A DNA stretch of 64,000 nucleotides, taken from positions 1-64,000 of the forward strand of contig NZ_PYGI01000011.1 of assembly GCF_003014615.1 (NCBI RefSeq). The letters are read 5' to 3'. The notes below the pieces were generated by a model that was given only the letters and a program-made list of their open reading frames with translations, was not told the DNA's origin and made no database searches. This DNA comes from Marinobacterium halophilum. GTDB taxonomy: Bacteria; Pseudomonadota; Gammaproteobacteria; Pseudomonadales; Balneatricaceae. Below are positions 8,431 through 18,923 of this stretch, one piece after another. Numbering within the stretch: position 1 is the first letter of the stretch; every line of letters begins with the position of its first letter. The translations under genes were made by a program, and so were the position numbers.

Positions 8431-11187
8431 TCAGTGCGCCTGTTCCCAGTTATCCCCAACGCCCGCTTCGATCAACAGCGGTACCGCCAGTTCGGCTGCC
8501 TGTTCCATCAACGGTTTTACCTGTGCATAGAAGTTATCCACTTCTGACTCACGCACTTCGAACACTAATTCATCGTGAACCTGCATAATCATGCGGGCAT
8601 CCATCTCACCTTGCTCAAGCCAGTTATCCACAACAATCATGGCGTACTTGATAATGTCTGCGGCCGTACCCTGCATCGGCGCATTGATCGCGGTGCGCTC
8701 AGCGGCCTGACGCTTCATCGGGTTGCGGTTGTTGATATCCGGCAGATAGAGGCGACGGCCAAACAGCGTCTCAACATAGCCCTGATCACGTGCCTGCGCA
8801 CGGGTTTCATCCATGTAACGCTGCACCCCGGGGTAGGTGGCGAAGTAATGATCGATATAGGTCGCCGCTTCCTTGTTGCCAATGCCCAGCTGCTTGGCAA
8901 GACCAAAGGCCGACATGCCGTAAATCAGGCCGAAGTTGATCGCCTTGGCGCTGCGACGCTGATCAGCAGTAACATTATCCACAGTCGTGCCAAATACCTC
9001 TGCAGCCGTCGCCTTGTGGATATCTTCATCGTGGCGGAATGCATTCAGCAGACCTTCATCGCCAGACAGATGAGCCATGATGCGCAGTTCGATCTGTGAA
9101 TAATCCGCCGCTACAATCTTGTACCCCTCGGGGGCAACAAACGCATTACGGATGCGTCGACCTTCCGCCGTGCGTACCGGGATGTTCTGCAGATTCGGTT
9201 CCGAAGATGACAGTCGTCCGGTCGCCGTGACCGCTTGATGATAAGAGGTATGGATGCGGCCCGTGCGCGGATTGATCATCTGCGGCAGCTTATCGGTGTA
9301 GGTACTCTTGAGTTTGCTCAGACCGCGCTGTTCGATCAACAGCTTCGGCAACGGGTACTCCAGCGCCAGCTCCTGCAACACCTCTTCAGCGGTAGAAGGT
9401 GCGCCCTTGGGTGTCTTCTTCTTCACCGGCAGACCCATTTTTTCAAACAGGATCGCCTGCAGCTGCTTGGTAGAGTTGAGGTTGAACTCTTCACCGGCCA
9501 GCAGATAGGCTTCACGCTCGATCTCCTGCAAGCGTATCTCCAACTCGCGACTCTGCACACCCAGAATCCTGGCATCCACCAGCGCACCGCGATATTCCAT
9601 CCGCGACAGCACCGGAATCAACGGCCGTTCGATCTCTTCGAACACCTTGAGCAAATTGCCTGCTGCCGCCAGCTGCGGCTGCAGCTTCTGGTGCAAGCGC
9701 AAGGTGATATCGGCATCCTCGGCCGCATAGGGAGCGGCTTGCTCCAGCTCGATCTGGTTAAACGTGAGCTGCTTCTTGCCCTTGCCGGCAATATCTTCGA
9801 ATGACGTTGTGCTCATACCCAGGTGACGCTCAGCCAGCGTATCCATGTCATGACGGCTGGCGGTCGAGTTGAGCACATAGGATTCCAGCATGGTATCTGC
9901 ACCTATGCCCTGCAACTCGATGCCGTAGTGGCGCAGCACATTCATGTCGTACTTGATATGCTGGCCGATCTTTTTCAGTTCCGGGTCTTCCAGCAGCGGT
10001 TTCAGCTGTGCCAGTACAGCATCACGGTCGAGCTGCTCAGGTGCGCCCATATAATCATGCGCCAGCGGTACATACGCGGCCTTGCCCGGTTCCACCGCGA
10101 AGGAGATGCCGACCAACTGCGCTTCCATATAGTTCAGGCTGGTGGTTTCTGTATCGACGGCAAATGCCTCGGCGGTCTTCAACCGTTGCAGCCAGACATC
10201 CAGCGCAGCCTGCGTCAGCACCGTCTCGTATTCGGTCTCGATTGCCGGCTCGCTCACAGCGGGTGCTGCAGCCTCGGGGCCAGTGACAGAACCGGCATCC
10301 AGCTCACGTACCCAACTCTTGAACTCGTACCGACCAAACAGCTCCTTCAGCGCTTCGGTATCCGGTGCCGGCAAGCCGATGTCCTGCAGTGAAATATGCA
10401 GCGGCACATCGGTCTTGATCGTCGCCAGCAGATAGGACAGTTCCGCCGCGTCGCGATGCTCTTCCAGTTTTTTCGGCATCGACTTGGCACCACGAAAACC
10501 CAGCTCGGGAATCTTGTCCAGGTTTGCATACAGGTCACTGATCCCGCCAATCCCCTGCAGCAGTGCCAGCGCCGTCTTTTCGCCCACCCCCGGCACACCG
10601 GGAATGTTATCGACCTTATCCCCCATCAGCGCCAGCAAGTCGATCACCAGATGCGGTGGCACACCAAACTTCTCCTCGACCCCTGCCACATCCATCTTGG
10701 TATCGTTCATGGTGTTGATCAGGGTGACATGTTCGTCCACCAGCTGGGCCATATCCTTGTCCCCGGTGGAAATCACCACCTCGCGGCCTGCCGCACTGGC
10801 CTGGCGCGCCAGTGTGCCGATGACATCATCGGCCTCGACCCCCTCTTCAACAAACAGTGGCAGGCCCATGCCCCGCATGATGGCATGAATAGGTTCAACC
10901 TGAGTGCGCAGGTCATCCGGCATCGGCGGGCGCTGTGACTTATACTCGGTATAGATCTCGTCGCGGAAGGTCTTGCCCTTGGCATCGAAAATCACCGCGA
11001 CCGGACTGCCCGGATAATCCTTGAGCAGCCGTTTCATCATGGAGGTCACCACACGGATAGCCCCGGTGGGTGTACCGTCTGCGGTACGCAAATCCGCCTG
11101 CTGGGAAGCAAAAAAAGCGCGGTATAAATAGGAGGAGCCATCCACCAGAATGACAGGGGCCTGTTGTTCGCTCATGGGAGTATCCAT
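8431..11187 (-). CDS. polA: DNA polymerase I
   Basis: PolA fills gaps in repair and removes Okazaki primers. The product (about 918 residues) has the 5'-3' exonuclease domain ([45 protein letters not shown]), the 3'-5' exonuclease with intact DTETTSL, and the polymerase with DYSQIELR, the O-helix [14 protein letters not shown] and [10 protein letters not shown]. All three activities look intact. I prefer ATG at 11187 because a GGAA lies upstream; 11232 and 11175 are alternatives. Confidence 0.97.
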   Translation of the reverse strand: MDTPMSEQQAPVILVDGSSYLYRAFFASQQADLRTADGTPTGAIRVVTSMMKRLLKDYPGSPVAVIFDAKGKTFRDEIYTEYKSQRPPMPDDLRTQVEPIHAIMRGMGLPLFVEEGVEADDVIGTLARQASAAGREVVISTGDKDMAQLVDEHVTLINTMNDTKMDVAGVEEKFGVPPHLVIDLLALMGDKVDNIPGVPGVGEKTALALLQGIGGISDLYANLDKIPELGFRGAKSMPKKLEEHRDAAELSYLLATIKTDVPLHISLQDIGLPAPDTEALKELFGRYEFKSWVRELDAGSVTGPEAAAPAVSEPAIETEYETVLTQAALDVWLQRLKTAEAFAVDTETTSLNYMEAQLVGISFAVEPGKAAYVPLAHDYMGAPEQLDRDAVLAQLKPLLEDPELKKIGQHIKYDMNVLRHYGIELQGIGADTMLESYVLNSTASRHDMDTLAERHLGMSTTSFEDIAGKGKKQLTFNQIELEQAAPYAAEDADITLRLHQKLQPQLAAAGNLLKVFEEIERPLIPVLSRMEYRGALVDARILGVQSRELEIRLQEIEREAYLLAGEEFNLNSTKQLQAILFEKMGLPVKKKTPKGAPSTAEEVLQELALEYPLPKLLIEQRGLSKLKSTYTDKLPQMINPRTGRIHTSYHQAVTATGRLSSSEPNLQNIPVRTAEGRRIRNAFVAPEGYKIVAADYSQIELRIMAHLSGDEGLLNAFRHDEDIHKATAAEVFGTTVDNVTADQRRSAKAINFGLIYGMSAFGLAKQLGIGNKEAATYIDHYFATYPGVQRYMDETRAQARDQGYVETLFGRRLYLPDINNRNPMKRQAAERTAINAPMQGTAADIIKYAMIVVDNWLEQGEMDARMIMQVHDELVFEVRESEVDNFYAQVKPLMEQAAELAVPLLIEAGVGDNWEQAH

Positions 11188-11271
11188 TAAAAACTGTTCC
11201 GGGGTTGTTCGTGCCTGCGACAAGGCCCACAATCATAGACAATTCGACCCCGAGTAACCAATTGGGAAGCA

Positions 11272-11556
11272 ATGATGCTGAAAAAACTGACCCTGGCCGC
11301 CATACTGGCGCTCTCTCCTTTGGCCCAGGCCGAAGTCGTGGATGACCCCGCGCTCACCGAGCCGGAAATCACCATCACCCACGATGGCGACAGCACCTAC
11401 TATGAGTACACCATCAACGGCCAGCTCAAAGAGATCAAGGTCGTGCCCAAGGTAGGCAAGCCCTACTACCTGGTGCCCGCCGATGGTTCACAGAAATTCA
11501 TCCGTGTAGAGGAATCACAGCTGCTGATTCCGAAATGGGTCATCTTCCGCTGGTAA
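11272..11556 (+). CDS. Exported DUF2782 protein
   Basis: A 94-residue protein with a signal peptide (LKKLTLAAILALSPLAQA) and a small beta-rich domain (YYEYTINGQLKEIKVVPKVGKPYYLV). This is the DUF2782 family found between polA and thrB in Pseudomonas; its function is unknown. It ends 6 bases before thrB, so they are probably co-transcribed. The second ATG at 11275 is an equally good start. Confidence 0.85.
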   Translation: MMLKKLTLAAILALSPLAQAEVVDDPALTEPEITITHDGDSTYYEYTINGQLKEIKVVPKVGKPYYLVPADGSQKFIRVEESQLLIPKWVIFRW

Positions 11557-11562
11557 CCGACA

Positions 11563-12534
11563 TTGGCCGTTTATACTGATATCAGCCGCGCCCAGCTCGA
11601 CACCCTGCTTGAGGACTATACCCTTGGACAGTTGGTCGACGTCAAAGGCATCGAAGGCGGCATCGAAAACAGCAACTTCTTCGTCACCCTGGAACAGGAT
11701 GGTCGGCAAACCGACTACGTGCTGACCCTGTTCGAGGAACTGAGTTACGAGGAGATGCCCTTTTTTGTCGAGCTCGGCCAATGGCTGCAGGCACGACGGG
11801 TACCGGTGCCCTACGCGATCAAGGACCGTAACGGCATTGCGTTGAAGCAGGCCTGTGGCAAACCGGCCTTCTTTCAGCCGCGCTTCCATGGCCGTCATCT
11901 GGAGCAACACGCGATCACGGCAGAACACTGCGCTGAAATTGGTGCCGCTCTGGCCCGTTTTCATCTGGCCGGCGAAGAGTTCTACCTGCGCCGTCAGGCT
12001 CAGAGAGGCGTGTTCTGGTGGCGTCGCGAAAGCCAGGCGATTCGGCATCTGCTGACAGCAGAGGATGCCGAGCTGCTGCAGCAGGAAGTGGCCCTGTTCG
12101 ATGACCTGCGCAGCCGCCCATTCGGCCTGCCGCTGGGTACCATCCATGGCGATCTGTTCCACGATAACGCGCTGTTCGTCGGCGACAAGCTGGAAGCGAT
12201 TCTCGACATCTACAACGCTGCTACCGCATTTCTGTTGTTTGACCTGGCCATCGTCGCCAACGATTGGTGCACCAACGCCCTCGGCCAGGTTGACCCGGTG
12301 CGGGAACAGGCGCTGACCCGTGCCTATGCCAATGTACGCCCGTTCAGCGATGAGGAAGCCGCCGCCTGGCCAACCCTGACACGCACGGCCGCCATGCGTT
12401 TCTGGCTGTCACGGCTGATCCCCTGGCTGGGGGTTGAACAGGCCTCTCGCAGCGGGGTCGCCACCAAACTGAAAGACCCGGACGAGTTCCGCCGTATCCT
12501 GCTCAATCGCATCAATACCCCCGCAGTCCTCTGA
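11563..12534 (+). CDS. thrB: Homoserine kinase ThrB
   Basis: ThrB phosphorylates homoserine with ATP, the penultimate step to threonine. This is the APH-like kinase type used by pseudomonads, not the GHMP type of E. coli. The 323-residue protein has GGIENSNFFVTL, the catalytic loop TIHGDLFHDNALF and the metal-site DIYNAAT. The family N-terminus (AVYTDISRAQLDTLL) requires a TTG start at 11563, since no ATG is near. Confidence 0.93.
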   Translation: MAVYTDISRAQLDTLLEDYTLGQLVDVKGIEGGIENSNFFVTLEQDGRQTDYVLTLFEELSYEEMPFFVELGQWLQARRVPVPYAIKDRNGIALKQACGKPAFFQPRFHGRHLEQHAITAEHCAEIGAALARFHLAGEEFYLRRQAQRGVFWWRRESQAIRHLLTAEDAELLQQEVALFDDLRSRPFGLPLGTIHGDLFHDNALFVGDKLEAILDIYNAATAFLLFDLAIVANDWCTNALGQVDPVREQALTRAYANVRPFSDEEAAAWPTLTRTAAMRFWLSRLIPWLGVEQASRSGVATKLKDPDEFRRILLNRINTPAVL

Positions 12535-12636
12535 TCATTGGCTCCGGTCTGGCCTTCGGCTTCAGGCCGGAGCGCACAGACTGGTATACTGCGTTCTTTG
12601 CATCTCGTTTTCTCTGATTCCAACTCGGCAGGGCCC

Positions 12637-14850
12637 ATGGACGTTACACACATCATCGACTCGCTCAACGACGCCCAGCGGCAGGCGGTTACCGCTGATC
12701 TGAACAACCTGCTGGTGTTGGCTGGCGCCGGCTCCGGCAAGACCCGGGTACTGGTCCACCGCATCGCCTGGCTGATCGAGACCGAGGGGCTCTCACCCTA
12801 CTCGATCATGGCGGTGACGTTTACCAACAAGGCCGCGCGAGAAATGCGTGGGCGCATCGAGCACCTGTTGGGCATCAACACCCACGGCATGTGGGTCGGC
12901 ACTTTCCATGGCCTGGCCCACCGCCTGCTGCGCGCGCACTGGCGTGACGCCGGTCTGCGCGACAACTTTCAGATCATGGACAGTGACGATCAACTGCGCC
13001 TGATCAAGCGCCTGAGCAAGGAGATGAATCTGGACGACAGCCGCTGGCCGGCCCGTCAGTTCCAGTGGTTCATCAACGCACAGAAAGACGAAGGCCTGCG
13101 CAGCGCCCATATCGAGCGCACCGGCGATCCGTACCAAACGATGATGCTCCGCGTGTACGAAGCCTACGAAGACGCCTGCGAGCGCGGCGGCATGATCGAT
13201 TTCGGTGAACTGCTGTTGCGGGCACTGGAACTGCTGCGCGACCGTGCACCTCAGCTGCTGCATCATTATCGCGAGCGTTTCCGCTACGTGCTGGTGGACG
13301 AGTTCCAGGATACCAACGCCATCCAGTACGCCTGGCTGCGCCTTTTGTGTGAAGGCGATCGCAAGCTGATGGCCGTGGGTGACGACGACCAGTCGATCTA
13401 CGGCTGGCGCGGTGCCCGCATCGAGAATATCCAGCATCTGGAAGAACACTTCCCCGGCACCGAAACCATCCGTCTGGAACAGAACTATCGCTCCACCGGC
13501 ACCATCCTGCAGGCGGCCAACGCGGTCATTCAGAACAACTTCGGTCGCCTCGGCAAGCAGCTGTGGACCGAGCTGGGTGATGGCGACCCGATCGCCCTGT
13601 ACAGCGCCTTCAACGAACAGGATGAGGCCCGTTTCATCGTCGACCAGATCCAGAAATGGGTCGAGGAAGGCAATCGTCGCGACGAATCCGCCATTCTGTA
13701 CCGTTCCAACGCCCAATCGCGCGTGCTGGAGGAGATGCTGATCCGCGCAGGTGTGCCTTATCGCATCTACGGCGGTCAGCGCTTTTATGACCGGCTGGAG
13801 ATCAAGAACGCCCTCGCCTATCTGCGTCTGCTCGCCAACCGCGACGACGACACCGCCATGGAGCGGGTGATTAACGTGCCTACCCGTGGCATCGGCACCC
13901 GTACCATTGAAGCGATTCGGGAGCATGCCCGTGGCGAAAACGTATCCATGTGGCGGGCCGCCAATGAGATCACCGAACTCAAGACCCTGCCGGCACGGGC
14001 CAACAACGCCCTGCAGGGCTTCGTCGACCTGATCAACGCGCTCGACTCGGGCACCCGCGAAGTTGAACTGCACGAACAGACCGAACATGTCATTGAGCAT
14101 GCCGGTCTGATCCAGCACCACGAAAAGGAAAAGGGCGAGAAGGCGCAGTCACGTATCGAGAACCTGGAGGAGCTGGTCACCGCCACCCGCCAGTTCGCCA
14201 GCCAATGGCAGGATGACAACGAAGAGGGCTTCAACTCACCGTTGGCGGCCTTCCTTGACCAGGCCGCATTGGATGCGGGTGAAACCCAGGCGGACGTCAA
14301 CACTGACAGCGTACAGCTGATGACCCTGCACTCGGCCAAGGGCCTGGAGTTCCCACTGGTGTTTCTGGCCGGTATGGAGGAAGGGCTGTTCCCGCACAGC
14401 ATGTCGGCGGAAGAACCGGGGCGTCTCGAAGAGGAACGCCGCCTCTGCTACGTGGGCATCACTCGCGCCATGCAGAAGCTCTACATCACCTATGCCGAAT
14501 CACGCCGCTTACACGGCAAGGAGACCTTCAACCGCGTCTCCCGCTTCGTCAATGAGATCCCTCAGGAGTTGATCGAAGAAGTCCGCCTCAACGCCACCGT
14601 GCGCCGCCCATACAGCTCCGGTCATCAGGACAACACCAGCAGCCTGTTTGCCGGCGGCTCATCCCTGTCCAGCGCCGAGGTGCCCAGCACCAACCTGAGT
14701 CTGGGGCAGGCGGTGATGCACCAGAAATTCGGTGTCGGCATGGTAACCAACTTCGAAGGCAGTGGCCCCAAGGCACGGGTTCAGGTGAACTTTGAAGAGG
14801 TCGGCAGCAAGTGGCTGGTGGTTGGTTTCGCCAAGCTGGAGCCGCTGTAA
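12637..14850 (+). CDS. uvrD: DNA helicase II UvrD
   Basis: UvrD is a superfamily 1A 3'-5' helicase for nucleotide excision and mismatch repair. Start at the ATG of MDVTHIIDSLNDAQR (737 residues); the open upstream frame is not conserved. Motifs: Q motif LNDAQRQAV, Walker A AGAGSGKTR, DEFQDTN, DDQSIYGWRG, QNYRSTGTIL, TLHSAKGLEFPLVF and VGITRAMQKLY. The Tudor-like C-terminal domain (MHQKFGVGMVTNFEG) distinguishes UvrD from Rep. Confidence 0.96.
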   Translation: MDVTHIIDSLNDAQRQAVTADLNNLLVLAGAGSGKTRVLVHRIAWLIETEGLSPYSIMAVTFTNKAAREMRGRIEHLLGINTHGMWVGTFHGLAHRLLRAHWRDAGLRDNFQIMDSDDQLRLIKRLSKEMNLDDSRWPARQFQWFINAQKDEGLRSAHIERTGDPYQTMMLRVYEAYEDACERGGMIDFGELLLRALELLRDRAPQLLHHYRERFRYVLVDEFQDTNAIQYAWLRLLCEGDRKLMAVGDDDQSIYGWRGARIENIQHLEEHFPGTETIRLEQNYRSTGTILQAANAVIQNNFGRLGKQLWTELGDGDPIALYSAFNEQDEARFIVDQIQKWVEEGNRRDESAILYRSNAQSRVLEEMLIRAGVPYRIYGGQRFYDRLEIKNALAYLRLLANRDDDTAMERVINVPTRGIGTRTIEAIREHARGENVSMWRAANEITELKTLPARANNALQGFVDLINALDSGTREVELHEQTEHVIEHAGLIQHHEKEKGEKAQSRIENLEELVTATRQFASQWQDDNEEGFNSPLAAFLDQAALDAGETQADVNTDSVQLMTLHSAKGLEFPLVFLAGMEEGLFPHSMSAEEPGRLEEERRLCYVGITRAMQKLYITYAESRRLHGKETFNRVSRFVNEIPQELIEEVRLNATVRRPYSSGHQDNTSSLFAGGSSLSSAEVPSTNLSLGQAVMHQKFGVGMVTNFEGSGPKARVQVNFEEVGSKWLVVGFAKLEPL

Positions 14851-14871
14851 AGCACGTATCGGCTAACGTAG

Positions 14872-15654
14872 CTAACCCAGCAGGCGCGGCAGCAAGAGCT
14901 CGCCCGCCTGCCACAATAGACGCAGCGCCAGTAGCGTCACCACCACACGAAACAGCCGGTTGAACCAGACCGAAGAAACCCGGTGCAGCAGGTTCAAGCC
15001 GATCCAGGTACCCAGCATGCCACTGAGGATCATCGCCGCAATCAGTGGTAACCAGTCGACGAACGAAAACCCAACCACCGAGAACACCACGCCCTTGAGC
15101 AGATGCTGGCCCGTCATGGCAGTGGCGAAGGTCGCGACCGTCTGCATCTTGTCATGACTGTGTCGATGCACGAATGCCGCCACCAGCGGCCCCGTCGCAC
15201 CGACAAACATCGAGAGAAAGGTCGTCAGGCCACCTGCCAACAGGGTTTTTATCGGAGTCAGTGTCTTGGCCGCCGGTTTGGCACCCCACACCATCCACAG
15301 AATGAAGCCACCGACAGCAAGCTGGATCAGTTCCAGCGGCAGTTGCACCACGACCAGTGACGCCAGTAAGGCCCCGAGCAGACCACCGAATAGAAAGCGC
15401 CGACACAACGACCAATCGATGTGCCGGCGAGTCATCAGCGCGCGATTGCCGTTGGACCCCAGCTGCACCAGACCATGCACCGGGATCAACGCCGCAATGG
15501 GTACCAGCTGTGCCATCACCACCAGTAGTAACACGCCCCCACCGATGCCCAGCGTCGCCGTCATCAGCGAGGTCAGCCCGGCCGTCAGGACCAGCCAAAG
15601 CGCATCCGGCAACAACAGGTCTGCTGGCAACAGCACCACGGACGGTGCGAACAT
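14872..15654 (-). CDS. TSUP-family (TauE/SafE) membrane permease
   Basis: A 260-residue inner-membrane protein with about eight hydrophobic spans and the glycine-rich ATLGIGGGVLLL near residue 37, typical of TauE/SafE anion permeases (sulfite, sulfoacetate and others). The substrate cannot be read from sequence. Its ATG shares a base with the stop of the EAL-HDOD gene (TGATG), so the two are translationally coupled. Confidence 0.82.
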   Translation of the reverse strand: MFAPSVVLLPADLLLPDALWLVLTAGLTSLMTATLGIGGGVLLLVVMAQLVPIAALIPVHGLVQLGSNGNRALMTRRHIDWSLCRRFLFGGLLGALLASLVVVQLPLELIQLAVGGFILWMVWGAKPAAKTLTPIKTLLAGGLTTFLSMFVGATGPLVAAFVHRHSHDKMQTVATFATAMTGQHLLKGVVFSVVGFSFVDWLPLIAAMILSGMLGTWIGLNLLHRVSSVWFNRLFRVVVTLLALRLLWQAGELLLPRLLG

Positions 15655-16901
15655 CAGCTCTCCTGCATCGCCTGCAGTACCTGTTGCGACCAGTTCAGGC
15701 TATGCCGATAGGCCACTTCATAAAACGGGCGCTCCAGCGCACGGCTGAGTTGATCGAACTCGCCGCGTTCATAGTGTTCAACCTGTTTCAGCAGCTCGCC
15801 ACAGGAGCCACTGCGATCGAGCAGCGCCGCTTTCATGTCCTGCTGCAACGGCACCTGATCCAACAGATCCGCCATTGCCATGTTGAGCAGCACATCCAGC
15901 TGCGACAACAGGCCTACGATGAAATGGTTGATCGGCTCATCACGGCCCATCATTTCAGCCAGCAGCTCACACATGCGTCCCCGAACCAGCATATTGCGGG
16001 TCAACTCATCCGGCTTGTTCTTGTCGGCGGCACTGAGGAACAGCAAGACCCAACGCTTGATCTGTTCGATGCCCAACAGGGTAATCGCATGCGACAGGGA
16101 ACTGATTTCACGGCGCAGGTTGAACGCAGCCGAATTGACTACGCGCAGAATACGGTAGGTCAGTGCCGGGTCCTGCAGCGCGATCTGCTCAATCGACTGG
16201 GCCGTGGCATTGGGACGCTGCAGCTCGGTCAGTATCTGCAACAACACCACCTTATTACCGGTTATTTTCTTGCCTTTGACCACTTCCGGCTTGCTGAGGA
16301 AGTAGCCCATATACAACGCGAAGCCCATTTCCAGACAGCGGCGGAACTCATCCTGGGTTTCCACCTTGTCCGCCAGCAGTTCAAGCTGATAAGGCCGCAA
16401 CCGCTGTAGCAACGGAGGAATGTTATCCAAACCCAGCAGCTGTATATCCAGTTTAAGCACATGCACGATATTCAGCAGCGGCTCAAACTTGGGATCGCGC
16501 GGGTCGTAATCCGCCAGTGCCAGACGGTAGCCTTGGCGGGCCAGATCCTTGACCCGAGCAATCAGCTCCGGTGTGATATTGGAATGTCCCAACAATTCAA
16601 GCACGAAGCTCTGCCGAGGCAGCTCCGGCAGGTCATTGTTGAGCAGAAAACTGTCGGTAACCTTGAGGAAGCAGGGTAGTGACTTTACCGCGCCGCCCTT
16701 GGTAATGCTGGAATAGGTTCCGAGAAGAACACCCAATGTCGCGTCGTCATCCTTCAGGCCGACGATAAAGTTGCCATCGGCGTCACGGAATAATAGTTCA
16801 AACGCGACAACATCCTGACTTTTGGTATACACAGGCTGACGCGCCATCAATACCTGAAGCGGCTGTTCCTCGGCCATGATCTGAGAGCCCGTCGATGCCA
16901 C
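15654..16901 (-). CDS. EAL-HDOD signalling protein with degenerate EAL site
   Basis: A 415-residue soluble protein of the YuxH-like class: an N-terminal EAL-type fold (about residues 20-210) and a C-terminal HDOD domain (about 215-400). The EAL signature is replaced by ELL (VVAFELLFRD) and the usual DDFG by ADYDPRD, so phosphodiesterase activity is unlikely; a c-di-GMP-binding or protein-docking role is inferred. The HDOD part shows LTYRILRVVNSAAF. GTG start at 16901 with a strong AAGGAG seven bases upstream. Coupled to the TSUP permease gene downstream. Confidence 0.85.
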   Translation of the reverse strand: MASTGSQIMAEEQPLQVLMARQPVYTKSQDVVAFELLFRDADGNFIVGLKDDDATLGVLLGTYSSITKGGAVKSLPCFLKVTDSFLLNNDLPELPRQSFVLELLGHSNITPELIARVKDLARQGYRLALADYDPRDPKFEPLLNIVHVLKLDIQLLGLDNIPPLLQRLRPYQLELLADKVETQDEFRRCLEMGFALYMGYFLSKPEVVKGKKITGNKVVLLQILTELQRPNATAQSIEQIALQDPALTYRILRVVNSAAFNLRREISSLSHAITLLGIEQIKRWVLLFLSAADKNKPDELTRNMLVRGRMCELLAEMMGRDEPINHFIVGLLSQLDVLLNMAMADLLDQVPLQQDMKAALLDRSGSCGELLKQVEHYERGEFDQLSRALERPFYEVAYRHSLNWSQQVLQAMQES

Positions 16902-17075
16902 TGCTGACTCCTTGCGGTTGCTGACTGTTCTATTTTTAAATAAGTCCTGAAGTATATCGACTCACTCAGAATCGTAACAGCCTCGATGTCGCTTATCGCC
17001 CACTCGGCACCACTATCGGATTCAGCGGTATACTCGAACGAACACTGACTCCCCTGAACAAAAGGAAACTGCACG

Positions 17076-17867
17076 ATGCGTTGTCACGAACTGGACTACG
17101 AACTGATCGGCTCGGAGATGCAGCTGGTCGAAGTTGAACTGGATCCCGGCGAAACCGTGATTGCCGAAGCCGGTGCCATGACCTACATGGAAGAAAACAT
17201 CACCTTTGATACCCGCATGGGTGACGGCTCCAACCCTGATGAAGGCTTTATGGGCAAACTGTTCTCTGCCGGCAAGCGGGCCTTCACCGGCGAGTCGATC
17301 TTTACCACCCATTTCAGCAACAGTGGCAGCGGCAAACGCCGCGTTGCCTTTGCCGCCCCCTATCCGGGCAACATCGTCGCCCTGAACATGGCTGAACTGG
17401 GCGAAAAGGTGGTCTGTCAGAAAGATGCATTCCTCTGCGCCGCGTTGGGTACCAAGGTCAGCATCAGCTTCAACCGCCGTCTCGGTGCCGGGTTCTTTGG
17501 CGGTGAAGGTTTTATCCTGCAGACCCTGGAAGGCGACGGCATGGCATTTATCCAGGCTGGCGGCACCGTGGTGAAAAAGGAACTCAACGGCGAAACGCTG
17601 CGCGTGGATACCGGTTGCCTGGTCGGTTTTACTGAAGGCATCGACTACGACATTCAGCGCGCCGGCAGCCTCAAATCAATGGTCTTCGGCGGCGAAGGCC
17701 TGTTCCTCGCGACGCTTAAAGGCACCGGTACCGTATGGCTGCAAAGCCTGCCGTTCTCACGCATGGCCGACCGCATCATCGCCCACGCCCCCGCCAGCGG
17801 AGGCAAGGACCAGGGCGAAGGCTCAGTGCTCGGCGGTATCGGCAGAATGATGGGCGGGAGCCGCTGA
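17076..17867 (+). CDS. AIM24-family (TIGR00266) protein
   Basis: A 263-residue protein of the AIM24/TIGR00266 family: a beta-rich fold with the N-terminal pattern [27 protein letters not shown] and repeated glycine-rich segments ([27 protein letters not shown]). No signal peptide or membrane span. The bacterial function is unknown. SD AAAGGAAA precedes the ATG. It stands alone. Confidence 0.85.
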   Translation: MRCHELDYELIGSEMQLVEVELDPGETVIAEAGAMTYMEENITFDTRMGDGSNPDEGFMGKLFSAGKRAFTGESIFTTHFSNSGSGKRRVAFAAPYPGNIVALNMAELGEKVVCQKDAFLCAALGTKVSISFNRRLGAGFFGGEGFILQTLEGDGMAFIQAGGTVVKKELNGETLRVDTGCLVGFTEGIDYDIQRAGSLKSMVFGGEGLFLATLKGTGTVWLQSLPFSRMADRIIAHAPASGGKDQGEGSVLGGIGRMMGGSR

Positions 17868-18033
17868 ACAGTAGACGTGGTGAGATGCATGGGTGTGTGC
17901 CTGTGCATCGATTCGGCAGCAGATCAGCCCTGAACAGGCGTACGCGTACACGGATCCAGCACATGTGGGCGCTGAAAGCGGACAACCGATAATGAAATAC
18001 AGTGTGTAAGCGGGATAATGCAGAAGGAAAAAA

Positions 18034-18110
18034 TGGCGCGCCTGGAGGGATTCGAACCCCCGACCAACAGGATCGGAACCTGCTACTCTATCCAGCTGAG
18101 CTACAGGCGC
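18034..18110 (-). tRNA. tRNA-Arg(CCG)
   Basis: Cloverleaf on the minus strand: acceptor GCGCCTG/CAGGCGC, D-arm GCTCAGCTGGATAGAG, anticodon loop TTCCGAT (anticodon CCG, reading CGG), T-arm with GGTTCGAATCC, and an encoded CCA end. 77 bases. Confidence 0.96.
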
Positions 18111-18261
18111 GTAATAGAAGTGTTTGCGGGTACATATACTACGGATCAGACCGGCATTTGCCAAGCAAATTCTTGGCATCACGCATTCAGGCCCATCATC
18201 GCTACCGTGATCCTTTGGTCGTAAAACACACTATAAAAACGCTGGAGCTGCCCTAACGCAA

Positions 18262-18291
18262 TTTCCGTATGGGCAGGTTTGCCGGTATAAT
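18262..18291 (+). promoter_or_regulatory. Candidate promoter of cytochrome c5 gene
   Basis: TATAAT (18286-18291) with a weak -35 TTTCCG (18262-18267) and an 18-base spacer, giving a leader of about 110 bases. The rest of 18111-18407 shows nothing I recognise. Confidence 0.45.
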
Positions 18292-18407
18292 CCTTTGTCA
18301 GATTTTGTGAGCGCAGTCATGTCGGCATCTGGTCCTGCCCTGAATACTCAAGGCCGTCCGCCAGGCATCGCTGCCCCGACAACTTACCAAGTGATGAGGT
18401 CGTGACT

Positions 18408-18839
18408 GTGAAAAAATTTGCTGCCAAAGCTGCATCTGCACTCTGCGCATTCGGTCTGGGTATGGCGCTGACGGCGTCTGTTCAGGCAGCCACTTCAAAT
18501 GAAGCGATGATCGAGCGTATCAAGCCGATCGGTTCTGTCTGCGTACAAGGTGACGAAAACTGCGGCGGCGCTGCTGCTGCAGCCGCTACCAGCACCAGTG
18601 GTGCTCGCTCAGGTGAAGAGATCTATACCGGCAAGTGTGCCGCCTGTCACACCAGCGGTGTTCTGGGTGCGCCGAAGTTCGGCACCAACGAAATGCAGCT
18701 GCGCCTGGATGAGAAAGGCATGGAAATGCTGCTGTCTCACGCCATCAACGGCTTCAATGCAATGCCGCCGCGCGGCACCTGCGCTGACTGCTCCGATGAC
18801 GAGATCCAGGGCGCTATCGATCACATGCTGGCCAACTAA
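18408..18839 (+). CDS. Cytochrome c5 family protein
   Basis: A mono-haem periplasmic electron carrier of the c5 type (143 residues). A signal peptide ends near SVQAAT, an Ala/Thr/Ser-rich linker follows, then CAACH about residue 77 and a Met ligand in GFNAMPPRGTCADCSDDE. The extra Cys pair (CADC) is characteristic of c5. The start is GTG at 18408, eight bases from GAGG; GTG at 18402 is possible. A terminator follows. Confidence 0.92.
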   Translation: MKKFAAKAASALCAFGLGMALTASVQAATSNEAMIERIKPIGSVCVQGDENCGGAAAAAATSTSGARSGEEIYTGKCAACHTSGVLGAPKFGTNEMQLRLDEKGMEMLLSHAINGFNAMPPRGTCADCSDDEIQGAIDHMLAN

Positions 18840-18859
18840 TCTGGCTGCATGCATGCAAG

Positions 18860-18881
18860 AGGCTGCTTCGGCAGCCTTTTT
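18860..18881 (+). terminator. Terminator after cytochrome c5 gene
   Basis: 7-bp stem AGGCTGC/GCAGCCT with a TTCG loop followed by a T-run. Confidence 0.93.
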
Positions 18882-18923
18882 CATATCTGCCGACCACGGA
18901 TAGGCCGGCCATCAACATCAAGG

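Noticed and set aside
8415-8434. Palindrome CTGATC with an A7 loop at the end of polA considered as a terminator
   Set aside because: Short AT-rich stem with the T-run in the loop rather than after it; the stronger terminator lies at 8271-8310.
12793-14121. 442-codon open frame opposite uvrD
   Set aside because: Antisense shadow of uvrD, whose helicase motifs cover the same bases.
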